NCBI RefSeq assembly: GCF_023221595.1
Contig: NZ_CP096563.1
Coordinates: 5,761,001-5,825,000 of the forward strand
DNA length: 64,000 nucleotides
Direction of reading: 5' to 3'
Source of the DNA: Rhodococcus qingshengii JCM 15477
Lineage (GTDB): Bacteria > Actinomycetota > Actinomycetes > Mycobacteriales > Mycobacteriaceae
The notes under the pieces are model-generated. The model was not told where the DNA came from, ran no database searches, and was given only the letters and a program-made list of their open reading frames with translations. Position numbers and translations under genes: made by a program. This document shows positions 26,025 through 34,773 of this stretch, one piece after another; within the stretch, counting starts at the first letter, position 1, and each line of letters begins with the position of its first letter.

Positions 26025-27020
26025 ATGTTCACCACCCGAACCGCATTCGGCATCGTCTCGGCGCTTCTCCTGACCGTCGCCGGCGCAAGCGCGTGCAGCA
26101 GCTCCGCCGAGTCCGACACCGCCTCTGCAACTCGCTCCGTCACCCACGAACTCGGCACCGTCGAAGTTCCGGCCTCACCGCAGCGCATTCTCGCGCTCGA
26201 CGAGTACGCGGGGTTGAGTGCACTCGCACTCGGCGTGAAGCCCACCGTCGTCTACAGCACCCTGCGATCGGACGTCGCCAAGTCGATTCTGCGCGAGCAG
26301 GGCGTCGAAGTTCTCGACAAGCCGACTTTCTTCGCCAACCCCGCCGTCGAGGAGATCGCGTCCGTCGAACCCGACGAGATCTTGATGAGCAATGCCGGTC
26401 CACTACCGAGCCTGTTCGCGCAGATCAATTCCGTGGCGCCAACCTTGGTCCTCCCGTACTCGGCGCCGTGGCGTGATGTGCTCGAACACGCTGGGGCACA
26501 GCTCGATCGAGGCAGCGAAGCTACCGCCATGATCGGAAAGCTGGAATCCGGCCTCGAAGGCGTCAAGTCCGCGGCTGCCGGCCAGAGCCTTGCGATCCTT
26601 CTCGGCTACAGCGGAAACCTGTTCACCGTGCCACCGACCACTCCCATCTCCACACTGGTCACCGAGGCCGGATTCACCAGGCCGGCATCGGAAGTCAACG
26701 CGACCAACAATCAAGACACCGGCACGATTTCCCCCGTCTCGCCGGAACTCCTACCCGAGCATGCGGCGCAGACCGTCGCCGTACTTTCCGGGCAGCAGTA
26801 CGACGCATCCATCGTGCGAAACACTCCACTGTTCGACAACCTGACACCCGATCCGGCGCACGCTCTGGACGTCAGCGGTGATCTCTGGTTCGGCAGCCAT
26901 CCTTTTGCCATCTACTGGATCATCCAGGATCTGGACGGCATCGCACATGGCAAGGGGCAGAACAGTATCGGAACCCTCGACAGCGCCGACGCGCGATGGG
27001 CGGCATTCAGCGCGCTCTGA
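26025..27020 (+). CDS. Iron-siderophore ABC transporter substrate-binding lipoprotein
   Basis: A 331-residue FepB/FecB-type class III solute-binding protein. The N-terminal signal ends in a lipobox (GASACSS, lipidated Cys at about residue 25). The mature part contains ASPQRILALDEYAGLSALALGVKP, the opening of the periplasmic-binding domain, and a long rigid inter-lobe helix. It should hold ferric-siderophore at the outer face of the membrane. It is translationally close to the MFS gene upstream, and its last 14 bases overlap the convergent AraC gene. No permease or ATPase genes are adjacent. Confidence 0.88.
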   Translation: MFTTRTAFGIVSALLLTVAGASACSSSAESDTASATRSVTHELGTVEVPASPQRILALDEYAGLSALALGVKPTVVYSTLRSDVAKSILREQGVEVLDKPTFFANPAVEEIASVEPDEILMSNAGPLPSLFAQINSVAPTLVLPYSAPWRDVLEHAGAQLDRGSEATAMIGKLESGLEGVKSAAAGQSLAILLGYSGNLFTVPPTTPISTLVTEAGFTRPASEVNATNNQDTGTISPVSPELLPEHAAQTVAVLSGQQYDASIVRNTPLFDNLTPDPAHALDVSGDLWFGSHPFAIYWIIQDLDGIAHGKGQNSIGTLDSADARWAAFSAL

Positions 27021-27903
27021 CGTCCTGACGGAAGGTCAGCGGAGAAACACCCACCCGGGTGGCGAAGAACTTCGTGAAGTTCGCAGAATCGTCGAACCCC
27101 AACTTCGACGCCACCTGGGTGACCGTGTCCGTGCCGAAAGACAGCAGACGTTTCGCTTCGAGAACCACACGCTGATCGATGTACTGCTTTGCCGTCATCC
27201 CGGCAGCGGCTCGGGTGGCCCGCAGCACAGTCTTCTCGGAGTACCCGATCTTGTTGGCGTACTCCGAAACCGAACGGACCGTGGCGAAGTCACGTTCGAC
27301 AACGGCATGAAACCTTTCGAACACGTCATTGTGCGCCAGCACGGAACTCTGTTCCTGTCCACCGAGATGGGTCAGTTTCAACAGAATTGCTGTCAGCGTG
27401 TGCCGCAGAATGGCCGCGCGAACGACCGGCGCGGAAGTATCCGGGCAGCCGTAGTTCAGGTTCAGGTGTTTCATACCCGTGCTGATGGTCTCGAGGTTCT
27501 CGCCGGACAACTGCCACGCTGCCTGCCGACTGCGAGCGTTCCCGTCCAACAACTGCTGGCTGACGGCATCGAGCGACGAGGGTGTGAACAGAACAACCGT
27601 CGCCTCGAAGTCCTGGATTCGCCCCCACTGTTGCACCTGCCCCGGTCTGACCCAGAACACGGTCCCCGGGCTCACCGCGTAGTTCACGAAGTCGATGGTG
27701 TGTAGCGCCGAGCCCTCGGTCACCAGCGCGAGCAAGTGAAATTGCGGACGTTGGGGGCCGACGAACTCTGCGCTTCCCCCGTTGATGCGAATGGTGTCCA
27801 GGCTGAGTACTTCGATCTCGGTCGCGTCAGCCACCGACGATGCGTACCCGACGTCCCGGACGGGTACTTGTCTGTTTTTCACTAGTCCGGGACTCATCTT
27901 CAC
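27007..27903 (-). CDS. AraC family regulator
   Basis: A 298-residue AraC/XylS activator. The N-terminal cupin-like domain (about 30-150) includes GTVFWVRPGQVQQWG; the C-terminal double HTH (about 195-295) includes EYANKIGYSEKTVLRATRAAAGMTAKQYI and LGFDDSANFTKFFATRVGVSPLTFR. Start is GTG 27903 or ATG 27897. It is convergent with and overlaps the siderophore-binding protein gene by 14 bases, and may regulate that cluster or the divergent DsbA-like gene. Confidence 0.88.
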   Translation of the reverse strand: MKMSPGLVKNRQVPVRDVGYASSVADATEIEVLSLDTIRINGGSAEFVGPQRPQFHLLALVTEGSALHTIDFVNYAVSPGTVFWVRPGQVQQWGRIQDFEATVVLFTPSSLDAVSQQLLDGNARSRQAAWQLSGENLETISTGMKHLNLNYGCPDTSAPVVRAAILRHTLTAILLKLTHLGGQEQSSVLAHNDVFERFHAVVERDFATVRSVSEYANKIGYSEKTVLRATRAAAGMTAKQYIDQRVVLEAKRLLSFGTDTVTQVASKLGFDDSANFTKFFATRVGVSPLTFRQDVRAR

Positions 27904-27974
27904 CGTGACCGAATACCCGAATGCGACATACCGTCAGGGTATCAATCAGTTCACGCTCGGATAGGAATCTTCCA

Positions 27975-28643
27975 GTGCAGACATCACGCTCGGAAACAGC
28001 AGGCAAGACGCAACTCACCTACGTCTTCGACGCCTATTGCGGGTGGTGTTTCGGCTTCGGCCCTGCGTTGACGGAGTTCGTCCGTCAAAATGCCGATTCC
28101 GTCGACTTGTCCGTGGTCAGCGGCGGACTGTTCACCGGTGAGCGCGTCGCGCCCATGTCTTCGGCTCCGTACCTGAAATCAGCCAACGCCACCATCGCCG
28201 CCCAGACCGGCGCTGTCTTCGGTGACGGATATTCACAACTGGTGACTGATGGGCGGTTCGTCATGGATTCGACGGATGCAGCGATCGGACTCGCCGCACT
28301 GCGCGCGCAAGATCCGACACGCGCCCTCGACATCGCGGAGGCCATGCAGATCGCGTTCTACCGAGACGGGCGCAGCCTTTCCGATCCCGAGACATACCGA
28401 TCCATCGCGGAATCCCTCGAACTCGACCCATCTGCCGCGGTGTCTTCCCTGTTCACCGCCGCCTCGAAGGATGCCGCCCGCGCTGATTTCGTCCGAGCAC
28501 GCAGGCTCGGCGCCACTTCGTTTCCGACGCTGTTGTTCCACGGGAGCGACGGGTCCGTCGTGAAATTCGGTTCTCCGACCAGTACCGCGGCCGATCTCAC
28601 CCGCGACCTGAACACGTGTGTGCGGGCGTATGCGGTGGCTTGA
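27975..28643 (+). CDS. DsbA family protein (FrnE-like thiol oxidoreductase)
   Basis: About 222 residues with a thioredoxin fold interrupted by a helical insertion. The active-site CxxC is CGWC in DAYCGWCFGF near residue 22, and the cis-Pro loop is TSFPTLLF near residue 182. No signal peptide is visible, so it acts in the cytosol, like FrnE-type DsbA homologues. I use GTG 27975, which has AGGAA at a suitable distance; an ATG at 27921 would leave only 17 bases to the divergent AraC gene. A large hairpin follows the gene (28658-28708). Confidence 0.82.
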   Translation: MQTSRSETAGKTQLTYVFDAYCGWCFGFGPALTEFVRQNADSVDLSVVSGGLFTGERVAPMSSAPYLKSANATIAAQTGAVFGDGYSQLVTDGRFVMDSTDAAIGLAALRAQDPTRALDIAEAMQIAFYRDGRSLSDPETYRSIAESLELDPSAAVSSLFTAASKDAARADFVRARRLGATSFPTLLFHGSDGSVVKFGSPTSTAADLTRDLNTCVRAYAVA

Positions 28644-28657
28644 CCCACCCACCTTGC

Positions 28658-28708
28658 GAGTGAAAGGTACGCCCGGCGCCTTCAGTACGCCGAACGTACC
28701 TTTCGCTC
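28658..28708. repeat. Intergenic hairpin repeat, copy 1
   Basis: Two 21-nt arms (28658-28678 and 28688-28708) pair at 18 of 21 positions around a 9-nt loop. The right arm shares 19 of 21 positions with the right arm of the element at 50065-50115. It lies 15 bases after the DsbA-like gene. A terminator function, or a mobile palindromic repeat family, would both fit. Confidence 0.75.
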
Positions 28709-28789
28709 AGCGTGACTTCACCCAAATCACTTCGGCCCCCCTTCTGGTTTGATGAACACCGAACGAATCGCACCAAAGGGGAAACGACA

Positions 28790-29221
28790 GTGGTTTCAGA
28801 TCCGATCACGGGCCTGGAGATGGAACTTGCCGACATGTGGCAACGAGGACGCGCCCAGGCGCGCACCTATGCGCGCGCAATTCATCCCAAACTCGATCCG
28901 GCGCTCTACCCGGTTCTGGTCATCCTGAACCGTTCGGATGCGGTGCGGATGTCCGACCTGATCTGCACCCTCGATATCGAGAAGTCCACCTTGACCAGGC
29001 AAATCGACGCCGCAGCTCGACTCGGCCTGGTGGAACGAATCCCCGATCCCGACGACGCTCGCGCCAAGTTGGTAGCTCTGACCCCTGAGGCGCGAACGAA
29101 GCTCACGACCATCCGCAATCACCAGATAGATCGCTGGCGCGCCCGACTCGAGAAATGGGATACGGACGACATCACCACGCTGACAGCGCTGCTTCACCGA
29201 CTGGGCAGTTCCGCGGACTGA
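28790..29221 (+). CDS. MarR family regulator
   Basis: A 143-residue winged-helix MarR protein. The DNA-binding core spans about 40-110: YPVLVILNRSDAVRMSDLI, then DIEKSTLTRQIDAAARLGLVERIPDPDDARAKLVALT in pieces, with the wing DPDDARAK. I choose GTG 28790, preceded by GGGGAAA eight bases upstream; a longer frame from 28712 lacks a ribosome-binding site. Its target is unclear: there is no divergent partner, and the next gene downstream is convergent. Confidence 0.85.
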   Translation: MVSDPITGLEMELADMWQRGRAQARTYARAIHPKLDPALYPVLVILNRSDAVRMSDLICTLDIEKSTLTRQIDAAARLGLVERIPDPDDARAKLVALTPEARTKLTTIRNHQIDRWRARLEKWDTDDITTLTALLHRLGSSAD

Positions 29222-29275
29222 CGACAAATTAGTCGTGATGGGCAGCCCACTCGAACAGCCGGACGATTTACGCCG

Positions 29276-29968
29276 TCACGACAATTCTGCAGCAGCACGC
29301 AGGATCAACTGGGTGACCTCGTGCGGGTGGGACGCCAAGGATGCATGGCCTGCGTCGAGTTCCTCGATCTCGCGGGCACCGATACGCTCTGCCATCCATC
29401 GCTCGGTTTCCGGCGGAATCATTCGGTCCTGCCCTGAAACCTGATACCAACTGGGCTTCCCACGCCATGCCGGCGGCCCTGACGGGTCCGAGAAGCACTG
29501 ACCCGCAATGGGTTTCTGCGTCAGCGCCATGACCAATGCTTCGGTGTCGTCGAGATCCTGACTGAAACTCTCCTGAAACTTGTCCGGGGCGATCCACAAG
29601 AAGCCCTCGGCGTCCGGCGCGATGTTCGCCGCGCCCGCCGGCTGATCCGTGCGGGCGAAGATACTTCCCAGGCTGTCACCCTCGTCCGGCGCAAAGGCAG
29701 CGATATATACCAGTCCCACAACGTTTTCCGCATGACCCGCGCCTGTGATCACCGCGCCGCCGTACGAGTGTCCGACCAGCAGGGTCGGGCCGTCCATCGA
29801 TTCGGCCAACTTCCTGGTCCGGTCCACGTCGTCGGCGAGCGAAGTAAGTGGATTCTGGACCGCAACCACTCGATGCCCGGCGTTGTGCAGGGTGGGTATG
29901 ACGTGACGCCAATGAGAACCGTCTCCCCAGGCTCCATGTACCAGAACGATGTTTACCTTCTCTGTCAT
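29276..29968 (-). CDS. Alpha/beta hydrolase
   Basis: A 230-residue alpha/beta-fold hydrolase of the salicylate-esterase/EstC-like group. The nucleophile elbow is GHSYGG at about 74-79, the oxyanion strand VLVHGAWGDGSHW is at about 8-20, the acid lies near SGQDRMIPPETERWM, and the histidine is in AGHASLASHP. No signal peptide. ATG 29968 has GGAGGAG six bases upstream. It is divergent from the AraC gene at 30143, which may control it. The 174-bp region between is moderately AT-rich without a clear repeat. Confidence 0.88.
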   Translation of the reverse strand: MTEKVNIVLVHGAWGDGSHWRHVIPTLHNAGHRVVAVQNPLTSLADDVDRTRKLAESMDGPTLLVGHSYGGAVITGAGHAENVVGLVYIAAFAPDEGDSLGSIFARTDQPAGAANIAPDAEGFLWIAPDKFQESFSQDLDDTEALVMALTQKPIAGQCFSDPSGPPAWRGKPSWYQVSGQDRMIPPETERWMAERIGAREIEELDAGHASLASHPHEVTQLILRAAAELS

Positions 29969-30142
29969 GACCAACTCCTCCAGATACGCAGTGCGACGAA
30001 TACTCCGACGATCGGCAAGCCTTCGAAACCCAGGCCTTGCCTGTTACCCAGGTTAAGGAGATCCTGGATCAATAACCATGACCAGATTGCCAAGTTTTTG
30101 TGCAGAAACGCCGAATGCTCGAGACATCGGAGTGATCGATCC

Positions 30143-31051
30143 ATGAGGACAACATCATCACAGCGGTACGTACCCACCACCGACGAGACTCGAACCCGGG
30201 ACACCCTCTCACACGTTCTCGAAGTCGTCCACCTTCGCGGTGATCAGATTCATCGCTGCGTCCACGGCGAGAACTTCACCGTGGAGGTACCCGCTGGGGT
30301 GCGAGCACTTCACATTGCCGAGCACGGTGACATCGTGATCAGAACGCAGGGCAAAGCCCCGATCGAACTCGGCCCCGGGGAACTCGTACTGTTACCCCAT
30401 GGGCATGCTCATACGATCGAGAATGCGATGCCGATGCACCCGAAAAACGAAACATGTTGGCTTTTCGGTACTTTCACACTCGACGACGTCGCAGCGCAGC
30501 GACTGCTGTCCGTTCTGCCGGACTTCGTCGAACTGCGCGCGACACAAGGGACCCCGGTCGAGTGGCTCGAGGTGAGCAGCCGACTGTTGGGCGCCGAGGT
30601 GGACGATCCGAAACCTGGTTCCTCCGTGATGGTTTCCCGGATTCTCGACCTTCTCTTCGTCCAGATCCTCAGAGCGTGGGCTCGAGCGGACGGATCGAAC
30701 GGCGGATGGTTGACCGCAGCAATGGATCCACGAATCGGGCAGGCCCTCGAGGCCGTCCACAACGACCCGTCACGCAACTGGACCATCGACGAACTGGCGA
30801 CGCTGTCCACCCTGTCGAGATCGTCTTTTGCGGAGCGCTTCTCGCGACTGGTCGGCCAGACGCCCGGCGCTTACATCACCGAGCGCCGACTCGACCGTGC
30901 CGCCGAACTACTCGTGCAAACCACCGAGCCGGTCGGAACCATTGCGATAACTGTCGGCTACGAATCCGATGCCGCGTTCAGCCGCGCCTTCCGTCGACGA
31001 TTCGACGCCTCGCCGTTGAACTGGCGAAAGTCCAACTCCCACAATCACTGA
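30143..31051 (+). CDS. AraC family regulator with cupin domain
   Basis: A 302-residue AraC-type regulator. The N-terminal cupin_6-like sensor (about 15-190) includes LELGPGELVLLPHGHAHTI-type beta strands (GPGELVLLPHGHAHTIE). The C-terminal HTH pair (about 205-300) includes NWTIDELATLSTLSRSSFAERFSRLVGQTPGAYI and VGYESDAAFSRAFRRRF. ATG 30143 has GGAG ten bases upstream. It is divergent from the alpha/beta hydrolase, its probable target, and convergent with the secreted YdcF-like gene with two bases between stops. Confidence 0.88.
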   Translation: MRTTSSQRYVPTTDETRTRDTLSHVLEVVHLRGDQIHRCVHGENFTVEVPAGVRALHIAEHGDIVIRTQGKAPIELGPGELVLLPHGHAHTIENAMPMHPKNETCWLFGTFTLDDVAAQRLLSVLPDFVELRATQGTPVEWLEVSSRLLGAEVDDPKPGSSVMVSRILDLLFVQILRAWARADGSNGGWLTAAMDPRIGQALEAVHNDPSRNWTIDELATLSTLSRSSFAERFSRLVGQTPGAYITERRLDRAAELLVQTTEPVGTIAITVGYESDAAFSRAFRRRFDASPLNWRKSNSHNH

Positions 31052-31053
31052 CG

Positions 31054-31692
31054 TCAGGTCGCAGCGATTACGCCTGCGACCGGGATCCGGCCGAGAACTG
31101 CAACGCGGAAGTCCACCATCGCGCGCTCCACGTGATTGGCGCTCGAGACCACAACCACGCCGGTCGCGCCTCGATCGGCGAGAATCCGCGCAGAGTTGAT
31201 CGCATTCTCGACCGTCGACCACGAAGTTCCCTCTTCGGTGATCCGGCCCGGGTTGACGCCGTTGGCAACGAGCCATTCGCGCATCGCCCTGGCTTCCGTT
31301 ACTCCGGCCTTCGGAGCCCCACCGCTTGTGATGATCGGAGACTGCGGGTACTGACGGGCCAGCTGGAGCGCCGCCTGAAGCCGGTCGACCAACATCGGAC
31401 GCATCGTGCCGTCGTCGAAGAGGCCGGCACCCAAGACGACGATGTTCGTGCCCACGGGGTTGAGGTCGAGCAGCACGGGCGACTGGCGTGTCAGCGTCTC
31501 AGCACTCGTGCACGCGAGAATGAGAGACCGCACCGGTGTTTGGCAGCCGCCCACCGTCGACAGGATGCCGTTGACGACCGTCGTCGGAGTGATGTCGGCA
31601 CTCGCTGTCGCCGGCGTCAATCCCACTCCGGCTGCGGCGATTACCGAAGCAGCAATCAATCCCTTCGTCAGAGACCTACGAACATTTGCCAT
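31054..31692 (-). CDS. Secreted YdcF/SanA-like (DUF218) protein
   Basis: About 212 residues. ATG 31692 starts a Sec signal peptide: MANVRRSLTKGLIAAS, a hydrophobic core and a TASAD cleavage site near residue 34. The mature protein carries the DUF218 nucleotide-fold-like core: NIVVLGAGLFDDG, RLQAALQLARQYPQSPIITSGGAP, EARAMREWLVANGV and ITEEGTSWSTVENA, ending with VVVVSSANHVERA. The family (ElyC, SanA, YdcF) affects envelope and peptidoglycan-precursor homeostasis; its enzymatic activity is unclear. The 145 bp upstream (31693-31837) are AT-rich and presumably carry its promoter. Confidence 0.83.
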   Translation of the reverse strand: MANVRRSLTKGLIAASVIAAAGVGLTPATASADITPTTVVNGILSTVGGCQTPVRSLILACTSAETLTRQSPVLLDLNPVGTNIVVLGAGLFDDGTMRPMLVDRLQAALQLARQYPQSPIITSGGAPKAGVTEARAMREWLVANGVNPGRITEEGTSWSTVENAINSARILADRGATGVVVVSSANHVERAMVDFRVAVLGRIPVAGVIAAT

Positions 31693-31837
31693 GTAGCCGA
31701 ACCCCCAGATTGTCGATTGTCCAGCCCACGGTAACGAACATTTCGTCGCGATTGCATCATTTGACTCAAATTTACTGTTCACTGACCGTCACACAGATTA
31801 AACATAAATATTGGGCAACAATTCGGGTTCGAAACCG

Positions 31838-32386
31838 TCATCTACCAGCATCTCGAATCGACGCGCCTGCCGCGTTACCGATCTGAGCTGCAGCATCCCC
31901 GAGCAGGTCGGCGACACTGAACGGCAACAATTCGTTGTTGCAGATCACGATGTTGCATCCGGGTGTTCCTGCTCGCCCCGTCCCGACCATCGTGTCGAAG
32001 ATCAATTCGGGGTTCGCGAAGCCGACGAGCTGTGACGGATCGTCGATGAGCGGACCACCCGACCCATGCACGGGAGGCCCGACGTACGGCGGCGGTGGAA
32101 CGTCCACGATCGAAGCGACGACAAGCCGCAAGAACTCCTGGAGATAGAGATCCCGAGGCGCGTTCTGCCACACCGGATGCGAAACATACTTGCTCACCGG
32201 CGCATTCACGGAGTAGAAGTCCTCGCCCGCGTTCACCCAGGTCAAGAAGCCGTACCCCCCATTGGACGGAGAGGGCGCGGACAACTCGTCGAGGTAGGCG
32301 GAGTCGATCAACGTCTGATCACGCCACGCGCCTCGTTGCACCATCAGCTGACCCAGTCTGGCCATGTCTCCCGGCCGGATTGCCAA
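31838..32386 (-). pseudogene. 5'-truncated serine hydrolase remnant
   Basis: An open frame of about 182 residues that matches only the C-terminal part of a beta-lactamase-related serine hydrolase: it opens in the middle of a helix (AIRPGDMARLGQLMVQRGAW) and has GGYGFLTWVN. The S-x-x-K nucleophile and YxN motifs, which lie in the missing N-terminal half, are absent. The frame runs upstream only to a stop near 32410, after which the unrelated PucR-type gene's end begins. The C-terminal half looks intact, with three cysteines or so, so loss of the 5' end seems recent. Confidence 0.72.
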
Positions 32387-32425
32387 TCCGAGAATCAGGC
32401 ACGTTCACAGAGAACCACAGACCCA

Positions 32426-33709
32426 TCACGTTTGGGAAGAGTCCGCCTCCATTCCGAGCGCGCGACGCGCTCCCAGCGCCATGGTGACCTGTACAAGATC
32501 TTTCGGTGACGACAGGTCAAGTCCCGTCAGGGAACTCGCTTTACGCAGGCGGTACACGACCGTGTTCGGGTGTACGTGCAACTGCCGAGCGGTGGTAGCT
32601 CGATCGAATCCGGAGTCGATGAAAGATTCGAGCGTCTCGAGCACGGCAGGATCGGACTCCAACGGCGACAACACATCTGCGAGGATCGGCAGCGCAGCGC
32701 TCGGGCGGGTCAGTTGATACTCGACTGCAAGATCCTCGAGACGCACGACCCCACTTGTACGGCCGTACTTTCGGGCAACGTTCAGCACCTCGCGCGCCTG
32801 CGACACCGCTGCCGGAATTGCCGGCGGTGCCGCGACATGTACGGCGGCAACCGTCGATGCACCGATGACCTTCTCGAGATCACCCAATCGTCGACACAAT
32901 GAAAGATACTGCGGACTCGACGCCCAGTTCCCCTCAGCGGGTTCCGATTCCACAATAGGAATCAGTACGGCTCCGCCACTGCTCCCGAGCACCCCGAGCG
33001 CTTTGTCACGCCCCACCTGATCGAGCTCTCGTTGCAGGTGGCGCACCTTTCTCCGCTCGGCGACGGCAGTGTCCACCTCGGTCGAGGACTCGTCGTCATT
33101 CCGTTCGACGTGCAGCGCCACCACCCAGTACAGGCGCGCCAACCGGATGCCCACATCGTCGGAGACCCGATCAACATCGACACCCGTCGAAAGTGCTACG
33201 AACATTGACCTTCGCGCAGAATCCTCGTCCGTCTGGGTGGCGTGGTCGGAACCGTAGCCGGCAAGAACCGCCGACGCGGAGGCCGCGGTGTATGCATTCA
33301 AGAGTCGTCCGGTGCGGGCAAGTGCGACACCGTCTTCCGGGACCGCCCATTCGCTGATGGTCTCCCACCACAGCCCGGCAGCCAGGTGATATGCCCGCAG
33401 CACCTCACCGAGCGGAACCAATTCCTGAGCCCGTTGGCGAGCCGATTCGCTGATGTCGGCGAGCAACTCGGGCGCCAGATCGGCGCCGGTCCGCAGCATC
33501 GAAATGAACAGTTCAAGATTGCGCCTCACGATGGTGGTGACGTCGTTACGTAATGCCTCGTCAGGGAGCAACCGGTAGAAGGTGACGTCGCGGTGGACCA
33601 GATCGACTGTCTCAATGACCAGTGGATGGGTGCGTTGCGCCAGTCGGTCGGCCAGAGATCTGCCACCAACCAGGATCGGCTCGAACGGCAGATCTTTGTT
33701 TCCTGACAC
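32426..33709 (-). CDS. PucR/CdaR-type helix-turn-helix regulator
   Basis: About 427 residues. The N-terminal two-thirds is a sensor region with an RsbT-like or GGDEF-like fold (HPLVIETVDLVHRDVTFYRLL at the start, in pieces). The C-terminal PucR-type HTH lies at about 365-420: ETLESFIDSGFDRATTARQLHVHPNTVVYRL, the diagnostic element. Start is GTG 33709 with GGAGG seven bases upstream. It is divergent from the disrupted GDSL esterase gene at 33846 and probably once controlled it. Such regulators often respond to small metabolites such as purine derivatives or sugars. Confidence 0.85.
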   Translation of the reverse strand: MSGNKDLPFEPILVGGRSLADRLAQRTHPLVIETVDLVHRDVTFYRLLPDEALRNDVTTIVRRNLELFISMLRTGADLAPELLADISESARQRAQELVPLGEVLRAYHLAAGLWWETISEWAVPEDGVALARTGRLLNAYTAASASAVLAGYGSDHATQTDEDSARRSMFVALSTGVDVDRVSDDVGIRLARLYWVVALHVERNDDESSTEVDTAVAERRKVRHLQRELDQVGRDKALGVLGSSGGAVLIPIVESEPAEGNWASSPQYLSLCRRLGDLEKVIGASTVAAVHVAAPPAIPAAVSQAREVLNVARKYGRTSGVVRLEDLAVEYQLTRPSAALPILADVLSPLESDPAVLETLESFIDSGFDRATTARQLHVHPNTVVYRLRKASSLTGLDLSSPKDLVQVTMALGARRALGMEADSSQT

Positions 33710-33845
33710 AAAACCCTCCACAGAATTGAATTGCCACCACAAGCCCGACCTGCCTTTTTCCTATCACTATGTAACCCACGCCACTCAGGAATTCACAATC
33801 AGCGGCGTAACTGGAAGTCCCACCTTCGACCAAGAGGAGCCTCGA

Positions 33846-34721
33846 GTGACGTGGAAAACGCGCAGCGCAGCCATTCTGGCAGGCGTCGTGGCTGCCGGTT
33901 CGATCGCGGCTCTCGGGACCGGTGTGTCGAGTGCCGAGACACCGGTCAGCACTATCCAGTACGTCGCACTCGGCGATTCCGCGGCGGCCGGCCCACTGGT
34001 CACCGCGCAGGACTCGTCGTCACCGGGCTGTCTACGATCACTCGACAACTACCCGTCCGTGGTGGCGCGAGAACTCGGCGCTCAACTCACGGATATGACC
34101 TGCTCGTCGGCGCGATCCGCCAACGTCACGGACACCGCACAATCGACGTTCTCCGGTCAAGTATCACCGCAGGCAACAGCATTGGGGCCTGATACCGACC
34201 TCGTCACCATCACCATCGGTGCCAACGACATCTCGTTGTTCCCGACAGTTCTGAGCTGCGTCAATCCACTCCCCGAACCCACCGGAACGTCCTGCCGTGA
34301 CAAGTTCACCTCCGGTGGCGTCGATCAACAGCGACAGATGATCGAAAATGCGTCCACAGGTTGGAGTTCCATGATCGAAGTCGCGCAGGATCGAGCACCG
34401 TCGGCGCGCATCGTCGTGGTCGGATACGGAACATAAATCCGTAGTGGCGGCTGCCCCGGCACTCAGCCGTTCTGGCCGCGCGACGCCGACTATCTCCAGA
34501 GTGTGATCGACTACGGCAACACGGTCATGGCAGCAACTGCGGCCCGTCACGGCGTCGAGTACATCGACATCACCGAAACCACTGCCGGGCATGACATCTG
34601 CACGGACCCTGCCACTGCTTACTACACGGGAATCGTCCCTACCCAGCCGGCGGTTCCACTGCATCCCACTGCGGCCGGGATGCAGGCGATCGGCAAAACG
34701 GTCGCCGACGCTCTGTCCTGA
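33846..34721 (+). pseudogene. Secreted GDSL/SGNH esterase interrupted by one nonsense codon
   Basis: GTG 33846 opens a secreted SGNH hydrolase: signal peptide (residues about 1-31, ending SSAET), block I YVALGDSAAAGP with the nucleophile Ser, and block III ITIGANDIS. Codon 197 (34434-34436) is TAA; the same frame then continues without interruption (IRSGGCPGTQPFWP) to 34721, including the catalytic-His block LHPTAAGMQAI. Family members usually have Tyr at the stop position (GYGTY), so a TAC or TAT to TAA change is likely. As read, the product lacks the catalytic His. A sequencing error cannot be excluded. Confidence 0.82.
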
Positions 34722-34773
34722 GCTTCTCCCCCAGCACAATTCATTCAGCACTCGCGAAAAGGGTGGAACAATC

